A stretch of DNA of 64,000 nucleotides from Njordibacter sp028825405 (GCF_047730065.1 NZ_CP159829.1:62001-126000); one strand, 5' to 3'; shown: positions 1 through 9,122, counted from the stretch's first letter. Notes: generated by a model not told the origin, from the letters alone. A program made the numbers and translations.

Positions 1-1794
1 TATGCCATGACCTGCATTTATATGACCAACAATACTATCCCCAGGAATAGGTCGGCAACATCGTGAATAACGAATCATGATGCCTTCAGTTCCATGAATC
101 TCCATCGGTCCAATACCACTATTTTGACCGTCTATATCAGAGCTTTCTTGGCTCAAAGCGTTGGCAACGATGTAGGCCAAACGTTTACCAGAGCCAATTT
201 CGGCCAGCAAAATGTCTAGGTCAGTAAGCTTATGCTGGCTAATGTAGCCCTCTAGTCGAACTGATTCTATGGTTTCTAGGCTTAAAGAATTAATACTTAA
301 CTCTTGGTTAAGTAAGCGACGTCCCAAGTTGACAGCATCGTCAGTGGCTTGGTGCTTCAAGTAGTGGCGGATGTTACTACTTGCTTTCGCCGTAGCCACA
401 AAGTTGAGCCAGCTCATATTGGGCTTAGCACTGGCAGTGGTGACAATTTCAATGGTGTCGCCACTATCCAACTTTTGGCTCAATGGTGCTAGGCGTCGAT
501 TGATGCGGCATGCGATACAGGTATTACCAATGTCGGTATGCACTGCGTAAGCAAAATCAATAGGAGTGGCTCCGGCAGGCAATGAAAATACGCCACCTTT
601 AGGTGAAAACACATAAACTTCGTCTGGGAATAAATCGTGCTTCACGTGGTTAATAAACTCCATGGCGTTGCCAGAGCGTTTTTGCATTTCTACCAGCTCT
701 TGGATCCACTGTTGGGCACTATTATGGGCTCTTTGAGCACGGCTGTTGGTGTTTTTATAGAACCAGTGCTCCGCCACACCATGATTAGCAATATCATCCA
801 TTTCTTTGGTGCGGATCTGTATTTCTATAGGGGTATGTACCCCTGAGCCAGCACGATAAAGCGTGGTATGGAGGGATTGGTATCCGTTAGACTTAGGGAT
901 TGCAATATAGTCTTTAAAACGTCCGGGCACTGGACGATACAGGTTGAGGTGGTGCACTGCACCCAAGATACGGTAACAGGTGTCTACCTCGTCCGTAACA
1001 ATACGAAAGGCAAATACATCCATAATTTCACGAAAAGATTTGCTTTGCTCGCGCATTTTATTGTAGATGCCAGCCAGATGCTTTTGGCGACCACCGATCA
1101 CACCAGGCAGTTCATCGTGATCTAAACAATCCTCTAGGGCAATCTGTACTTGTTCCAATAGGGCTTTGCGTTCTCCACGAGCCGCTGCTACCGCTGCCTT
1201 TATATATCGATGCCGCATAGGGTGGTAGGCTGCAAAGGCTAAGTCCTCTAGCTCTATTTTTAGATCGTGCATACCCAGTCGGCCAGCAATAGGCGCATAA
1301 ATATCAGTCGTTTCTTTGGCAATCCGGCGGCGGCTATCGGGGCGCATGGCGCCAATGGTGCGCATGTTGTGCAGACGGTCAGCTAGTTTTACTAATATAA
1401 CGCGAATATCTTTGGCCATAGCAATGGCCATCTTTTGAAAATTGTGGGCCTGGCTTTCGGCGCGAGTCTTAAATTCCAAATGGGTGAGTTTACTGACGCC
1501 ATCAACTAAGTTGGCAACGGTGATTCCAAACTGGTCTTCAAGACCTTGTTTATCAACTTGGGTATCTTCAATCACGTCATGTAGCATCGCTGCCATGAGG
1601 CTCTCATGATCCATGTGCATACTACTAAGGATGCTTGCCACGGCTAAGGGATGAGACACATAGGCTTCACCACTTTTGCGCATTTGGCCATCATGGGCCT
1701 GCTCGGCATAATAGTATGCCCGCCGAACTGCTTTCACCTGAGCGGGTTCAAGGTATTCGTCGAGACGCTCTGCGAGGGCGTCAATGGTAGGCAT
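1..1794 (-). CDS. spoT: SpoT, bifunctional (p)ppGpp synthetase/hydrolase, 3' part cut by window edge
   Basis: Makes and degrades the stringent-response alarmone (p)ppGpp in the cytoplasm. The 598 visible codons begin MPTIDALAERLDEYLEP. They show the HD hydrolase motif (MLHDVIEDT, near residue 73), the synthetase signature (SNGYQSLHTT, near residue 305), a TGS domain (near residues 395-420, LPAGATPIDFAYAV) and the start of the cysteine-containing helical region (RCCRPIPGDS, near 580). The family is about 700 residues, so roughly 100 C-terminal residues, including the ACT domain, lie beyond position 1. It follows rpoZ and gmk on the same strand, as in Pseudomonas and E. coli, but a strong hairpin terminator separates it from rpoZ, so it may also have its own promoter. 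Identification is near certain. Confidence 0.97.
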   Translation of the reverse strand, partial: MPTIDALAERLDEYLEPAQVKAVRRAYYYAEQAHDGQMRKSGEAYVSHPLAVASILSSMHMDHESLMAAMLHDVIEDTQVDKQGLEDQFGITVANLVDGVSKLTHLEFKTRAESQAHNFQKMAIAMAKDIRVILVKLADRLHNMRTIGAMRPDSRRRIAKETTDIYAPIAGRLGMHDLKIELEDLAFAAYHPMRHRYIKAAVAAARGERKALLEQVQIALEDCLDHDELPGVIGGRQKHLAGIYNKMREQSKSFREIMDVFAFRIVTDEVDTCYRILGAVHHLNLYRPVPGRFKDYIAIPKSNGYQSLHTTLYRAGSGVHTPIEIQIRTKEMDDIANHGVAEHWFYKNTNSRAQRAHNSAQQWIQELVEMQKRSGNAMEFINHVKHDLFPDEVYVFSPKGGVFSLPAGATPIDFAYAVHTDIGNTCIACRINRRLAPLSQKLDSGDTIEIVTTASAKPNMSWLNFVATAKASSNIRHYLKHQATDDAVNLGRRLLNQELSINSLSLETIESVRLEGYISQHKLTDLDILLAEIGSGKRLAYIVANALSQESSDIDGQNSGIGPMEIHGTEGIMIRYSRCCRPIPGDSIVGHINAGHGI

Positions 1795-1896
1795 AATTTA
1801 GCATCCGTTTTGGTTCATGGTTCCATGGTAACTGAAAAATTATACAAATGGGGCAGCCTTGTTGCAACTTTGTTGAATTTATTAACAAAAATGCAC

Positions 1897-1923
1897 AAAA
1901 AAAGAGCCAAGAGGCTCTTTTTT
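1897..1923 (-). terminator. Rho-independent terminator after rpoZ
   Basis: A perfect stem of GAGCC/GGCTC with a four-base loop (AAGA) is flanked by an A-run on one side and a T-run on the other, so it can work in both directions. It lies between the end of rpoZ and the start of spoT, both leftward. It would end or attenuate gmk-rpoZ transcripts before spoT. Confidence 0.8.
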
Positions 1924-1957
1924 GGGACAAAATATGGCTTTACTAACAGCCAAATAA

Positions 1958-2281
1958 TTACTCGTCGATATCAGGGTTACCTTGCACGACTGCTTCACTG
2001 GCTTCAGCAACCGTTTGCGTCACCTCATCAAGCACTTCTTGATCTGCTGGGGCCTCAGCAAACTGTTGATTGATCTCGTCGTGATCGTCCAAGATGCTGG
2101 CGTTAATGTAGCCTTCGGCAATCTCGCGCAAAGCGACTACTGTGCACTTATCATTTTCCCATTCAATGTGGGCTTCTTTGCCGCCTGTTGCGAGTTGGCG
2201 AGCACGCTTAGTGGACACCATGATGAGCTCAAAGCGGTTGTCAACGTTTTCCAAACAATCTTCTACGGTTACGCGAGCCAT
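1958..2281 (-). CDS. rpoZ: DNA-directed RNA polymerase omega subunit
   Basis: Small RNA polymerase subunit that helps fold and hold beta' and takes part in ppGpp sensing. The N-terminus MARVTVEDCLENVDNRFELI followed by KRARQL is the conserved omega signature. At 107 residues it is slightly longer than the E. coli protein (91), with an acidic, probably disordered tail. It lies 80 bases downstream of gmk and upstream of spoT, the standard gmk-rpoZ-spoT order. An AGG is placed upstream of the ATG. Confidence 0.97.
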   Translation of the reverse strand: MARVTVEDCLENVDNRFELIMVSTKRARQLATGGKEAHIEWENDKCTVVALREIAEGYINASILDDHDEINQQFAEAPADQEVLDEVTQTVAEASEAVVQGNPDIDE

Positions 2282-2361
2282 GTGGGTTACCTGTTATTTA
2301 TAATCAATGCAGAATCGGCTTCTAATATGAGCCGCAAATCAGACGCGCTAGTGTACAAAAT

Positions 2362-2991
2362 TTAGTCACCTGTTGACAAGAGTTCAACCAATAATTGGTG
2401 GTGATTAACTGCTTGTTGAGGGGTTTTTAGGCGTCGGCAGGTAAAAATGCACTGTAAATCAGCTAAAGCCTGGTTAAAGTCATCGTTGATGACCAAATAT
2501 TGACTACCACCGTACTGACTAATTTCTTTATGAGCTTCTGCCATACGTCTGGCAATAATGACATCACTATCGGTGCCCCTGCCTTGTAATCGCTTTTGTA
2601 ACGCTACTTGAGACGGAGGTAATATGGTGATGGCAACGGCGTGTGGAAAAATAGCCAACACTTGATCACGACCTTGCCAATCAATTTCTAAGATCACATC
2701 TTGGCCTTGTTCAAGGCTAGTTTGAACCCACTGCCTAGAGGTGCCATAACTATTTTCGAAAACAGTGGCATACTCTAACATTTGCTGTTGGTCCACCAAT
2801 CGAGAAAAGTCTTCTTGGCCAACAAAGTTATAGTCCACGCCGTCTTGTTCGCCTTGTCTGATCGCTCGCGTAGTGTGGGACACAGATACACAAACCTGGT
2901 CATCTTGAGCCAAGAGCGCTTTTACTAAGCTAGTTTTACCTGCACCTGAGGGTGCGGAAAGGATATACAGGGCACCAGAAGTATTGGACAT
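2362..2991 (-). CDS. gmk: Guanylate kinase
   Basis: Phosphorylates GMP to GDP with ATP in purine nucleotide synthesis. The 209-residue protein has the P-loop SAPSGAGKTSL near residues 12-22, the SHTTRAIRQGEQDGVDY GMP-binding stretch, and the later IDWQGRDQV element. Length matches the family (about 207). It is first in the leftward gmk-rpoZ-spoT group and is divergent from rph. The 193-base gap between gmk and rph should hold both promoters; none is assigned here. Confidence 0.97.
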   Translation of the reverse strand: MSNTSGALYILSAPSGAGKTSLVKALLAQDDQVCVSVSHTTRAIRQGEQDGVDYNFVGQEDFSRLVDQQQMLEYATVFENSYGTSRQWVQTSLEQGQDVILEIDWQGRDQVLAIFPHAVAITILPPSQVALQKRLQGRGTDSDVIIARRMAEAHKEISQYGGSQYLVINDDFNQALADLQCIFTCRRLKTPQQAVNHHQLLVELLSTGD

Positions 2992-3184
2992 GATTGGACC
3001 ACGGCTTTAAATACAATTCGACAGCTAATGATTATAGGCAAGCTTTCACCGAATGTCAGCTTAACTGTGGGCACGAATTGGGTGAGTGTTATTATTAGCT
3101 TGTGAGTTAACTGTTAAATGCTAGGTGTTATCTGTGCTCAACTGGATTAAAATAAGACTTAATCATTAATGAAAAAGGTTACTC

Positions 3185-3955
3185 ATGACATCCTCCATTA
3201 CCGATCAACTCAAGGATCTGAAGCTCGATTTTGCCCGCCCCAGTGGTCGTGATACAGATCAACTGCGTGACATTAAAATTACCCGCGGCTTTACCAAGCA
3301 TGCGGAAGGCTCCGTATTAATTGAGTTTGGCGACACCCGCGTACTTTGTACAGCCAGTGTAGAACGGGGCGTTCCGAGGTTTTTAAGAGGCTCTGGCAGT
3401 GGTTGGGTGACCGCTGAATACGGCATGTTGCCGCGCGCCACTCACACTCGGAATGGCCGTGAAGCTGCTCGGGGCAAGCAAGGTGGACGCACTTTGGAAA
3501 TCCAACGCTTAATTGGCCGGTCTCTGCGCGCGTCACTGAATTTAGAGAAGCTAGGCGAAAACACGATTACTCTAGACTGTGATGTATTGCAGGCTGATGG
3601 TGGTACCCGTACGGCGTCCATCACCGGAGCCTATATCGCCATGGTAGATGCGATTAATGTCCTTAAAAAAGATAAAAATGGGGCCATGAGAGGTAATCCT
3701 CTTAAGCGTCAGATTGCGGCTATTTCCGTGGGTATTTATAAAGATGAGCCAGTACTCGATTTGGATTATGACGAAGATTCAAAGGCTGAAACGGATATGA
3801 ATGTAGTTATGACCGCAGATGGCGGCTTTATTGAAGTGCAAGGCACTGCAGAAGGGGCGCCATATACACAGGAACAAATGACGGCAATGTTGACTTTAGC
3901 CCGCAAAGGCATTACGGAGATCACCGCTTTACAAACTGCGGCCTTGGCAGACTAA
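3185..3955 (+). CDS. rph: Ribonuclease PH
   Basis: Phosphorolytic 3'-5' exoribonuclease that trims tRNA 3' ends. The core RPSGRDTDQLRDI, the RNase PH signature DVLQADGGTRTASI (near residues 135-148) and the VMTADGGFIEVQGTAEG stretch are all present. Most family members begin at M-RPSGR. Here the reading frame has about 17 extra residues before RPSGR, and no start codon lies right at the usual position, so the extension is probably translated. The protein is 256 residues against about 238 usually. The next gene, crc, is convergent, and pyrE follows, as in Pseudomonas. Confidence 0.96.
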   Translation: MTSSITDQLKDLKLDFARPSGRDTDQLRDIKITRGFTKHAEGSVLIEFGDTRVLCTASVERGVPRFLRGSGSGWVTAEYGMLPRATHTRNGREAARGKQGGRTLEIQRLIGRSLRASLNLEKLGENTITLDCDVLQADGGTRTASITGAYIAMVDAINVLKKDKNGAMRGNPLKRQIAAISVGIYKDEPVLDLDYDEDSKAETDMNVVMTADGGFIEVQGTAEGAPYTQEQMTAMLTLARKGITEITALQTAALAD

Positions 3956-3989
3956 TAAGGGTTCAATGATCCCTGAAGCAACTTGAGGT

Positions 3990-4017
3990 GGCAGTGTCTG
4001 CAGTTCCAGACATTGCC
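3990..4017. terminator. Possible terminator hairpin between convergent rph and crc
   Basis: An 11-base inverted repeat with one mismatch (GGCAGTGTCTG paired with CAGACATTGCC) around a six-base loop sits between the convergent ends of rph and crc. There is no clean T-run on either side, so function as an intrinsic terminator is likely but unproven. Confidence 0.4.
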
Positions 4018-4022
4018 AAGTC

Positions 4023-4796
4023 TTATAAGTCGCAGGTGTAATCAATAATCAAGGGCGCATGGTTAGAGAAGCGCTGCTCCCGAAAAATACCTGCGTTACG
4101 CACATGATGGCGTAAGTTAGGTGTGGTGATTTGATAATCCAGTCGAGCGCCCTCGTTGAGCTTAAATGCCCTGTTGTAGTCTGGCCACCAAGTGAATTGA
4201 CGTTCATTTTTGTTAACCTGTCGGAAGGCATCACAAAATTCCATTTGGAAAAATATCTCATCTAGAACTTCACGCTCTTCTGGTAAAAAACCAGAATTTT
4301 TTTGGTTTACATACCAGCCAGATAGATCTTCAGGTTTGTGTGCTGAATTTATTGTGCCACAAAAAATAAAATCCCGACGTTTGCGCAAAGTTTTTCGCAA
4401 GTGATTACTGAACTGCTCCATGAATTCATTTTTAGCATCTTGCTTGTCGTCATCTCCCAGGCCAGAAGGCACAGAGATGGAGGCCACACTAATACGTTCG
4501 AAGTCGGCTTGAATAAAGCGACCTTCAAAGTCGCAGCCACTGAAACCTAAGCCTGTCATGACCGCTTTGGGTTGATGGCGGCTATATATAGCGGTACCAC
4601 TATAGCCGTCTTCAAAGGCATCAAAAAAATATGCGTACCAGCCTTCGGGATGAAATAATGGCTCATCAAGTTGATAATCCTTTTCACGGATATCTTGCAA
4701 GCACACCACGTCGGCGTTTTGGGTTACCATCCAATCAAAAAGGCCACGTTCAGCTGCTTGGCGCAAACCTTGGACATTTAAAGTAATAATACGCAT
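4023..4796 (-). CDS. crc: Catabolite repression control protein Crc (exonuclease III fold)
   Basis: In Pseudomonas, Crc works with Hfq to block translation of catabolic mRNAs. It has the exonuclease III/AP endonuclease fold but is not an active nuclease. This 257-residue protein starts MRIITLNVQGLRQAAERGLF and matches Crc over its length (CLQD, FIQADFERISVASISVPSG, FTWWPDYNRAFKLNEGARLDYQ, RFSNHAPLIIDY). Exonuclease III motifs are altered: LQE reads LQD, GDxN reads CGTIN (metal-site Asp gone), and SDHAP reads SNHAP. The inner ATG at 4796 was chosen over one 16 codons upstream because it gives the family N-terminus. The rph-crc-pyrE neighbourhood is the Pseudomonas one and strengthens the call. 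A divergent exonuclease remains a minor alternative. Confidence 0.88.
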   Translation of the reverse strand: MRIITLNVQGLRQAAERGLFDWMVTQNADVVCLQDIREKDYQLDEPLFHPEGWYAYFFDAFEDGYSGTAIYSRHQPKAVMTGLGFSGCDFEGRFIQADFERISVASISVPSGLGDDDKQDAKNEFMEQFSNHLRKTLRKRRDFIFCGTINSAHKPEDLSGWYVNQKNSGFLPEEREVLDEIFFQMEFCDAFRQVNKNERQFTWWPDYNRAFKLNEGARLDYQITTPNLRHHVRNAGIFREQRFSNHAPLIIDYTCDL

Positions 4797-4973
4797 GGGT
4801 GTTGTTTCGTCACTGGCGTGGCAAGCCAAAATTAAGGCTTGCAAATTCGCATTAGGGAGTCATTTTGTTATTTAAGTGCAATGATAACACGGTCTTCACT
4901 TTTGGCCCATAAGTGAGTGGGGGTTGATAACAGATTTACTCATATTTACGTCACCTAAAAGTGGGCTCTGGTG

Positions 4974-4979
4974 TATAAT
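4974..4979 (+). promoter_or_regulatory. Probable -10 element of pyrE
   Basis: A perfect TATAAT lies 41 bases before the chosen pyrE start, in the gap between divergent crc and pyrE. No good -35 hexamer is seen at the usual spacing, so only the -10 is called. Confidence 0.45.
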
Positions 4980-5020
4980 CTCGGCAGTTAAAATTAGCCC
5001 CCAATGAGTGAAAGATGCTT

Positions 5021-5662
5021 ATGAAAGATTACCAGAGAGAATTTATAGAATTTGCTATCGAGCGGGATGTTTTGCGGTTTGGCGAGTTCACCTTAAAGTC
5101 TGGTCGTCTAAGCCCTTACTATTTTAACTTTGGCCTGTTTAACACGGGTTCAGCTTTGGCTCGATTAGGTCAATATTTTGCTCAAGCATTGGTGCAATCG
5201 GGTATCAAGTGTGACGTTATCTTAGGTCCAGCTTACAAAGGAATACCTTTAGCCACCTCTATGGCAGTCGCCTTGAGTGAATCTCACGGTATCGATATGC
5301 CTTACGCCTTTAATCGCAAAGAAGCGAAAGCTCACGGGGAAGGTGGTTCTCTTGTTGGAGCAGCACTCAAAGGCCGGGTTGTGATTGTAGACGATGTCAT
5401 TACTGCGGGCACTGCTATTCGCGAAGTAATGACCATTATAGCAGCCCACAATGCCATACCTGTGGCAACCTTAATTGCCATTGATCGTATGGAGAAGGGG
5501 CAAGGGGAGTTATCCGCTATACAAGAAGTTGAACGGGACTTTGCGATGCAAGTTGTGAGTATTATCAGTTTTGATCACGTGTTGGAATACTTACAAGAAA
5601 CGGGTTACGAGCAACCACAAATTGATGCAATGGTGCAGTATCGTAAAGATTTTGGGGCATAA
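5021..5662 (+). CDS. pyrE: Orotate phosphoribosyltransferase
   Basis: Joins orotate and PRPP to make OMP in de novo pyrimidine synthesis. The protein is 213 residues like the E. coli enzyme, beginning MKDYQREFIEFAIERDVLRF. It has the GEFTLKSGRLSPYYF stretch and the PRPP-binding loop VVIVDDVITAGTAI near residues 120-133. A second ATG two codons upstream (5015) is also possible. The chosen start gives the family N-terminus. Confidence 0.97.
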   Translation: MKDYQREFIEFAIERDVLRFGEFTLKSGRLSPYYFNFGLFNTGSALARLGQYFAQALVQSGIKCDVILGPAYKGIPLATSMAVALSESHGIDMPYAFNRKEAKAHGEGGSLVGAALKGRVVIVDDVITAGTAIREVMTIIAAHNAIPVATLIAIDRMEKGQGELSAIQEVERDFAMQVVSIISFDHVLEYLQETGYEQPQIDAMVQYRKDFGA

Positions 5663-5698
5663 GTATTGAGTTGACAGACCTGAGTGGGCCTTGCAGCA

Positions 5699-6286
5699 TC
5701 AACGCATGATGCTCTGACTGAGTATGGCCCATTGATCTGCCCAAGCCATAGTCGGTTTATGGCGAAAGTTGGTGCGGCTGTATTGGCGAATACGGCCCTC
5801 TGCTATGGCCATTAGTAAGTTGGCACTGTTGGCTGGGGTATCTTTAGTGCGCAGGCCCTCACGCATCTCTGCTTCTCTGAGAATTTGTTTAAGCTGGGTT
5901 TCTAATTTTTCAAACAACTGATTGACGCGGTTGCCTAAACGTTCATTTTCCCCCATTAGGGCTTCACCAGTTAAAATACGGCTGACACCAGCATTGCGCT
6001 CAACAAACGTGAGTAGCAGTGTGAGAATCTGCTGACACTGGCTTATAGCAGTTAATTCTTGCTGTTGGATCAACTTTGCTCGGCTAAAAAGCGTTTCTTC
6101 TACAAATTCAATGAGGGCATCAAACATTTGTGCCTTACTCGCAAAATGTCGGTACAAGGCAGCCTCAGAGACACCCACACGCTTCGCCAACGCAGCGGTT
6201 GTAATACGCATGTTGGGGTCCTCTAACATTTCCATCAGAGCGTGTAAGATTTGTTGTTTACGAGATATTTTAGCTTCAGTCGTCAT
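5699..6286 (-). CDS. slmA: Nucleoid occlusion factor SlmA (TetR family)
   Basis: DNA-binding protein that stops FtsZ-ring assembly over the chromosome. The 195-residue protein has a TetR-type helix-turn-helix (ITTAALAKRVGVSEAALYRHF, residues about 28-48) followed by SlmA-specific FDALIEFVEETLFSRAKLI, RILTGEALMGENERLGNRVNQLFEKLE and QLKQILREAEMREG. It is the last gene of the leftward coaBC-dut-algC-argB-slmA block, only 15 bases after argB, the arrangement found in Pseudomonas. The match is specific to SlmA rather than to drug-efflux TetR repressors. Confidence 0.94.
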   Translation of the reverse strand: MTTEAKISRKQQILHALMEMLEDPNMRITTAALAKRVGVSEAALYRHFASKAQMFDALIEFVEETLFSRAKLIQQQELTAISQCQQILTLLLTFVERNAGVSRILTGEALMGENERLGNRVNQLFEKLETQLKQILREAEMREGLRTKDTPANSANLLMAIAEGRIRQYSRTNFRHKPTMAWADQWAILSQSIMR

Positions 6287-6301
6287 TGGGTTGTGGCTTC
6301 T

Positions 6302-7219
6302 TTATAGAGTGGTATGGTTATCGTTGGCACCCGTAATGAGGGTGCCTACACCTTGATCAGTAAAAACTTCCAATAGGGTTGCATGATTCACACGACCATC
6401 AATAATATGAGCCCGCTTTACACCGCCTTTTACGGCATCTAAGGCACAAGCTATTTTAGGTAGCATGCCACCATAAATGGTGCCATCAGCAATCAAGTCA
6501 TCGACCTGCTTAGTCGACAAGCCTGTCAATAAGTTGCCTTTTTTGTCCAGTAGTCCTGCGGTGTTAGTGAGCAGCATGAGTTTTTCAGCTTGCAGGATCT
6601 CTGCGACTTTACCAGCAACTAAATCAGCATTTATATTATATGAATTGCCCTCTTCGTCCACCCCTATGGGGGCGATTACAGGAATAAAATCACTGTTACG
6701 CAACATATCTAGCACGTCAGTATTGATGGCACTGACTTCGCCCACGTGACCAATATCAATAATTTCAGGAGCCAACATCTCTGGAGTCTGATGGGTGACC
6801 TTCAATTGTTTAGCTTGGATCAGTTTGCCATCTTTACCCGTTAAACCGATCGCTTGACCACCATTTTTATTGATGAGATTAACAATGTCTTTGTTTACTG
6901 AACCACCCAGCACCATTTCTACCACATTCATGGTGGCAGTATCAGTGACACGCATGCCGTTGACAAAGTGAGACTCAATATTGAGTTTAGTGAGTAGATC
7001 ACCAATTTGGGGTCCACCACCATGCACGACAACAGGGTTCATGCCTACGAGTTTCATCATCACAATGTCACGTGCGAAGCTATTTTTAAGGTCTTCGTCA
7101 ATCATGGCGTTGCCACCAAATTTGACGACGATGGTCTTACCCGTGAAACGCTGAATATAGGGCAAAGCCTCACTTAATACTTGGGCAACGTTGATGGCCG
7201 CTTTTCGATCGAGTGTCAT
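6302..7219 (-). CDS. argB: Acetylglutamate kinase
   Basis: Second step of arginine synthesis: phosphorylates N-acetylglutamate. The 305-residue protein shows VVKFGGNAM, MNPVVVHGGGPQI and GGMLPKI motifs. It carries the N-terminal helix (NVAQVLSEALPYIQRF) typical of the arginine-inhibited hexameric form, so feedback inhibition is likely by analogy. It starts two bases after the algC stop, so the two genes are almost certainly cotranscribed. Confidence 0.97.
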   Translation of the reverse strand: MTLDRKAAINVAQVLSEALPYIQRFTGKTIVVKFGGNAMIDEDLKNSFARDIVMMKLVGMNPVVVHGGGPQIGDLLTKLNIESHFVNGMRVTDTATMNVVEMVLGGSVNKDIVNLINKNGGQAIGLTGKDGKLIQAKQLKVTHQTPEMLAPEIIDIGHVGEVSAINTDVLDMLRNSDFIPVIAPIGVDEEGNSYNINADLVAGKVAEILQAEKLMLLTNTAGLLDKKGNLLTGLSTKQVDDLIADGTIYGGMLPKIACALDAVKGGVKRAHIIDGRVNHATLLEVFTDQGVGTLITGANDNHTTL

Positions 7220-7221
7220 AG

Positions 7222-8622
7222 TTAATAGTCCGGTACGGTAAGTTTGGTATCAACAGCATATAAATGATGTTGAAACTCCTCTTTAATCCGCTGCAATACA
7301 GCTTGGTTTTGTCCTTCAAATCTTAGCACTAACACAGGCGTCGTGTTTGATGCTCTAACGAGTCCCCAACCGTCTGCATAATCCACACGGATACCATCAA
7401 TAGTAGACACTTTACCGGTTGGGAAATGAGCACTTTGTAGCTGTGTCACTAAATCAAACTTTTCTTCTTCTGTGACCTGAATATTAATTTCTGGGGTACT
7501 TACATCTTCTGGGAAGCGTCTGAACATAGCGCTTGCGGATTCACTAGTGCTGGCCAAGATTTCACACAAACGTACAGCACTATAAATACCATCGTCAAAT
7601 CCATACCATCGTTCTTTAAAAAAGATGTGCCCACTCATTTCACCAGCCAGTAAGGCACCAGTTTCAATCATTTTGCTTTTGATCAGTGAGTGCCCTGTTT
7701 TCCACATCGTGGGCACGCCCCCTTTGCTTTGGATAAAAGGTTCCAACAAGCGAGTGCACTTTACATCATAAATGATTTTGGCCCGTGGATTGCGGCTTAT
7801 CACATCCTCTGCAAAAAGCATGAGCAGTTTATCAGGGTATATCATTTGCCCCGTTTCAGTAATCACCCCTACTCGATCGCCATCGCCATCGAACGCAAGG
7901 CCAATATCTGCTTTATGTTTGGCAACCGCAGCTTGCAGGTCAACTAAATTGGCAGGTTTACCAGGATCAGGATGATGATTGGGAAAGTTGCCATCAACTT
8001 CACAAAATAGTGGAATGACGTCACATCCCAACTGCTTGAATAACTTGGGTGCAATATCACCCGCAATGCCATTGCCAGCATCTAATACAACTTTTAAAGG
8101 TCTTGCCAACTTTACATCACTGTCAATTCGATCTCGATAGACTTGATCAATAATATGTTCTTCGATGGCACCTATGCCAAGTTCATAGTCTTGTAATTTG
8201 ATAAGATCATACAAGGCGATAATGCTGTCGTTAGCTAGGGTGTGACCACCGATAACAATTTTACAGCCATTATAGTTTGAGGGGTTGTGGCTACCCGTCA
8301 GCATAATACCCGATGCAGTCCCTAAAGTTTTAACTCCAAAATATAATACTGGCGTAGGCACAGCCCCTAGATTCAAAACCCTGCACCCTGTATCGGCTAA
8401 GCCTGCCATTAATGCTTGGCTTAGCCTAGGGCTGGATAGGCGGCCATCAGCACCCACTGCGATACTGTCTTCGCCATTGCGTTTTACCTGTGTGCCCACG
8501 GCTAAGCCAATATGGTAGAGCATTGCGTCGCTAAGTTGTTCGTCAACGATACCGCGAATATCGTAGGCGCGAAAAATTTCAGTGGCAAGGGGGTGCGGTG
8601 GCTGGTATCGCAAACGATCCAT
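7222..8622 (-). CDS. algC: Phosphomannomutase/phosphoglucomutase (AlgC type)
   Basis: Interconverts hexose 1- and 6-phosphates, supplying GDP-mannose and dTDP/UDP-sugars for LPS and exopolysaccharide. The 466-residue protein has the N-terminal FRAYDIRG, the phosphoserine loop TGSHNPSNYNG, the metal site DGDGDRVG, the sugar loop GEMSGHIFF and the phosphate-binding RASNTTPVLVLRFEG. Length equals Pseudomonas AlgC (463). It lies between dut and argB. Substrate preference cannot be told from sequence; the call follows the conserved neighbourhood. Confidence 0.93.
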   Translation of the reverse strand: MDRLRYQPPHPLATEIFRAYDIRGIVDEQLSDAMLYHIGLAVGTQVKRNGEDSIAVGADGRLSSPRLSQALMAGLADTGCRVLNLGAVPTPVLYFGVKTLGTASGIMLTGSHNPSNYNGCKIVIGGHTLANDSIIALYDLIKLQDYELGIGAIEEHIIDQVYRDRIDSDVKLARPLKVVLDAGNGIAGDIAPKLFKQLGCDVIPLFCEVDGNFPNHHPDPGKPANLVDLQAAVAKHKADIGLAFDGDGDRVGVITETGQMIYPDKLLMLFAEDVISRNPRAKIIYDVKCTRLLEPFIQSKGGVPTMWKTGHSLIKSKMIETGALLAGEMSGHIFFKERWYGFDDGIYSAVRLCEILASTSESASAMFRRFPEDVSTPEINIQVTEEEKFDLVTQLQSAHFPTGKVSTIDGIRVDYADGWGLVRASNTTPVLVLRFEGQNQAVLQRIKEEFQHHLYAVDTKLTVPDY

Positions 8623-8652
8623 GTTGTCAGTGTCCTATATAAGTGGTGGTTA

Positions 8653-9117
8653 CTATTGACGGCCAGAATGTCCAAAACCACCTTCTCCTCGAAGGCTGGC
8701 ATCAAAATCATCGACGATAGTGAGTTGGGCTTGCACCACTGGCACGAGCACCATTTGGGCGATACGCTCTGCGGGTTCAATAACGAAGGGTGTTGACCCC
8801 CTATTCCAGCAGGATACCATGAGCTGTCCTTGATAGTCTGAATCGATAAGCCCCACTAAATTACCCAGCACTACACCATGCTTGTGACCAAGCCCAGATC
8901 TTGGCAGCAACATTGCACATAGACTGGGGTCTTCAATATGAATAGCCATACCTGTGGGTATCAACTCTGTTTGGCCTGGATTAAGTTTAATGGCTGTATC
9001 AATACAAGCTCGTAAATCCATACCAGCAGAGCCAGTTGTCGCATAAGTGGGTAAAGGAATGTCACGTCCCACGCGTGGATCGAGTATTTTAACTGCTAAT
9101 TGTGGGCGATGAGTCAT
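8653..9117 (-). CDS. dut: dUTP diphosphatase
   Basis: Hydrolyses dUTP to dUMP and PPi, keeping uracil out of DNA and feeding thymidylate synthesis. All five trimeric dUTPase motifs are visible: AGMDLRA, PRSGLGHKHGVVL, GLIDSDYQGQL, RIAQMVLVPV and the C-terminal RGEGGFGHSGRQ. It is 154 residues, as expected. It starts five bases after the coaBC stop, in one operon with it. Confidence 0.97.
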   Translation of the reverse strand: MTHRPQLAVKILDPRVGRDIPLPTYATTGSAGMDLRACIDTAIKLNPGQTELIPTGMAIHIEDPSLCAMLLPRSGLGHKHGVVLGNLVGLIDSDYQGQLMVSCWNRGSTPFVIEPAERIAQMVLVPVVQAQLTIVDDFDASLRGEGGFGHSGRQ

Positions 9118-9122
9118 ATGCT

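Noticed and set aside
1651..2073. Long plus-strand open frame across the spoT start and rpoZ
   Set aside because: It is the opposite-strand shadow of spoT and rpoZ, whose products are certain.
3291..3624. Minus-strand open frames within rph
   Set aside because: Shadows of rph, with Arg/Ser/Pro-rich nonsense composition and no start context.
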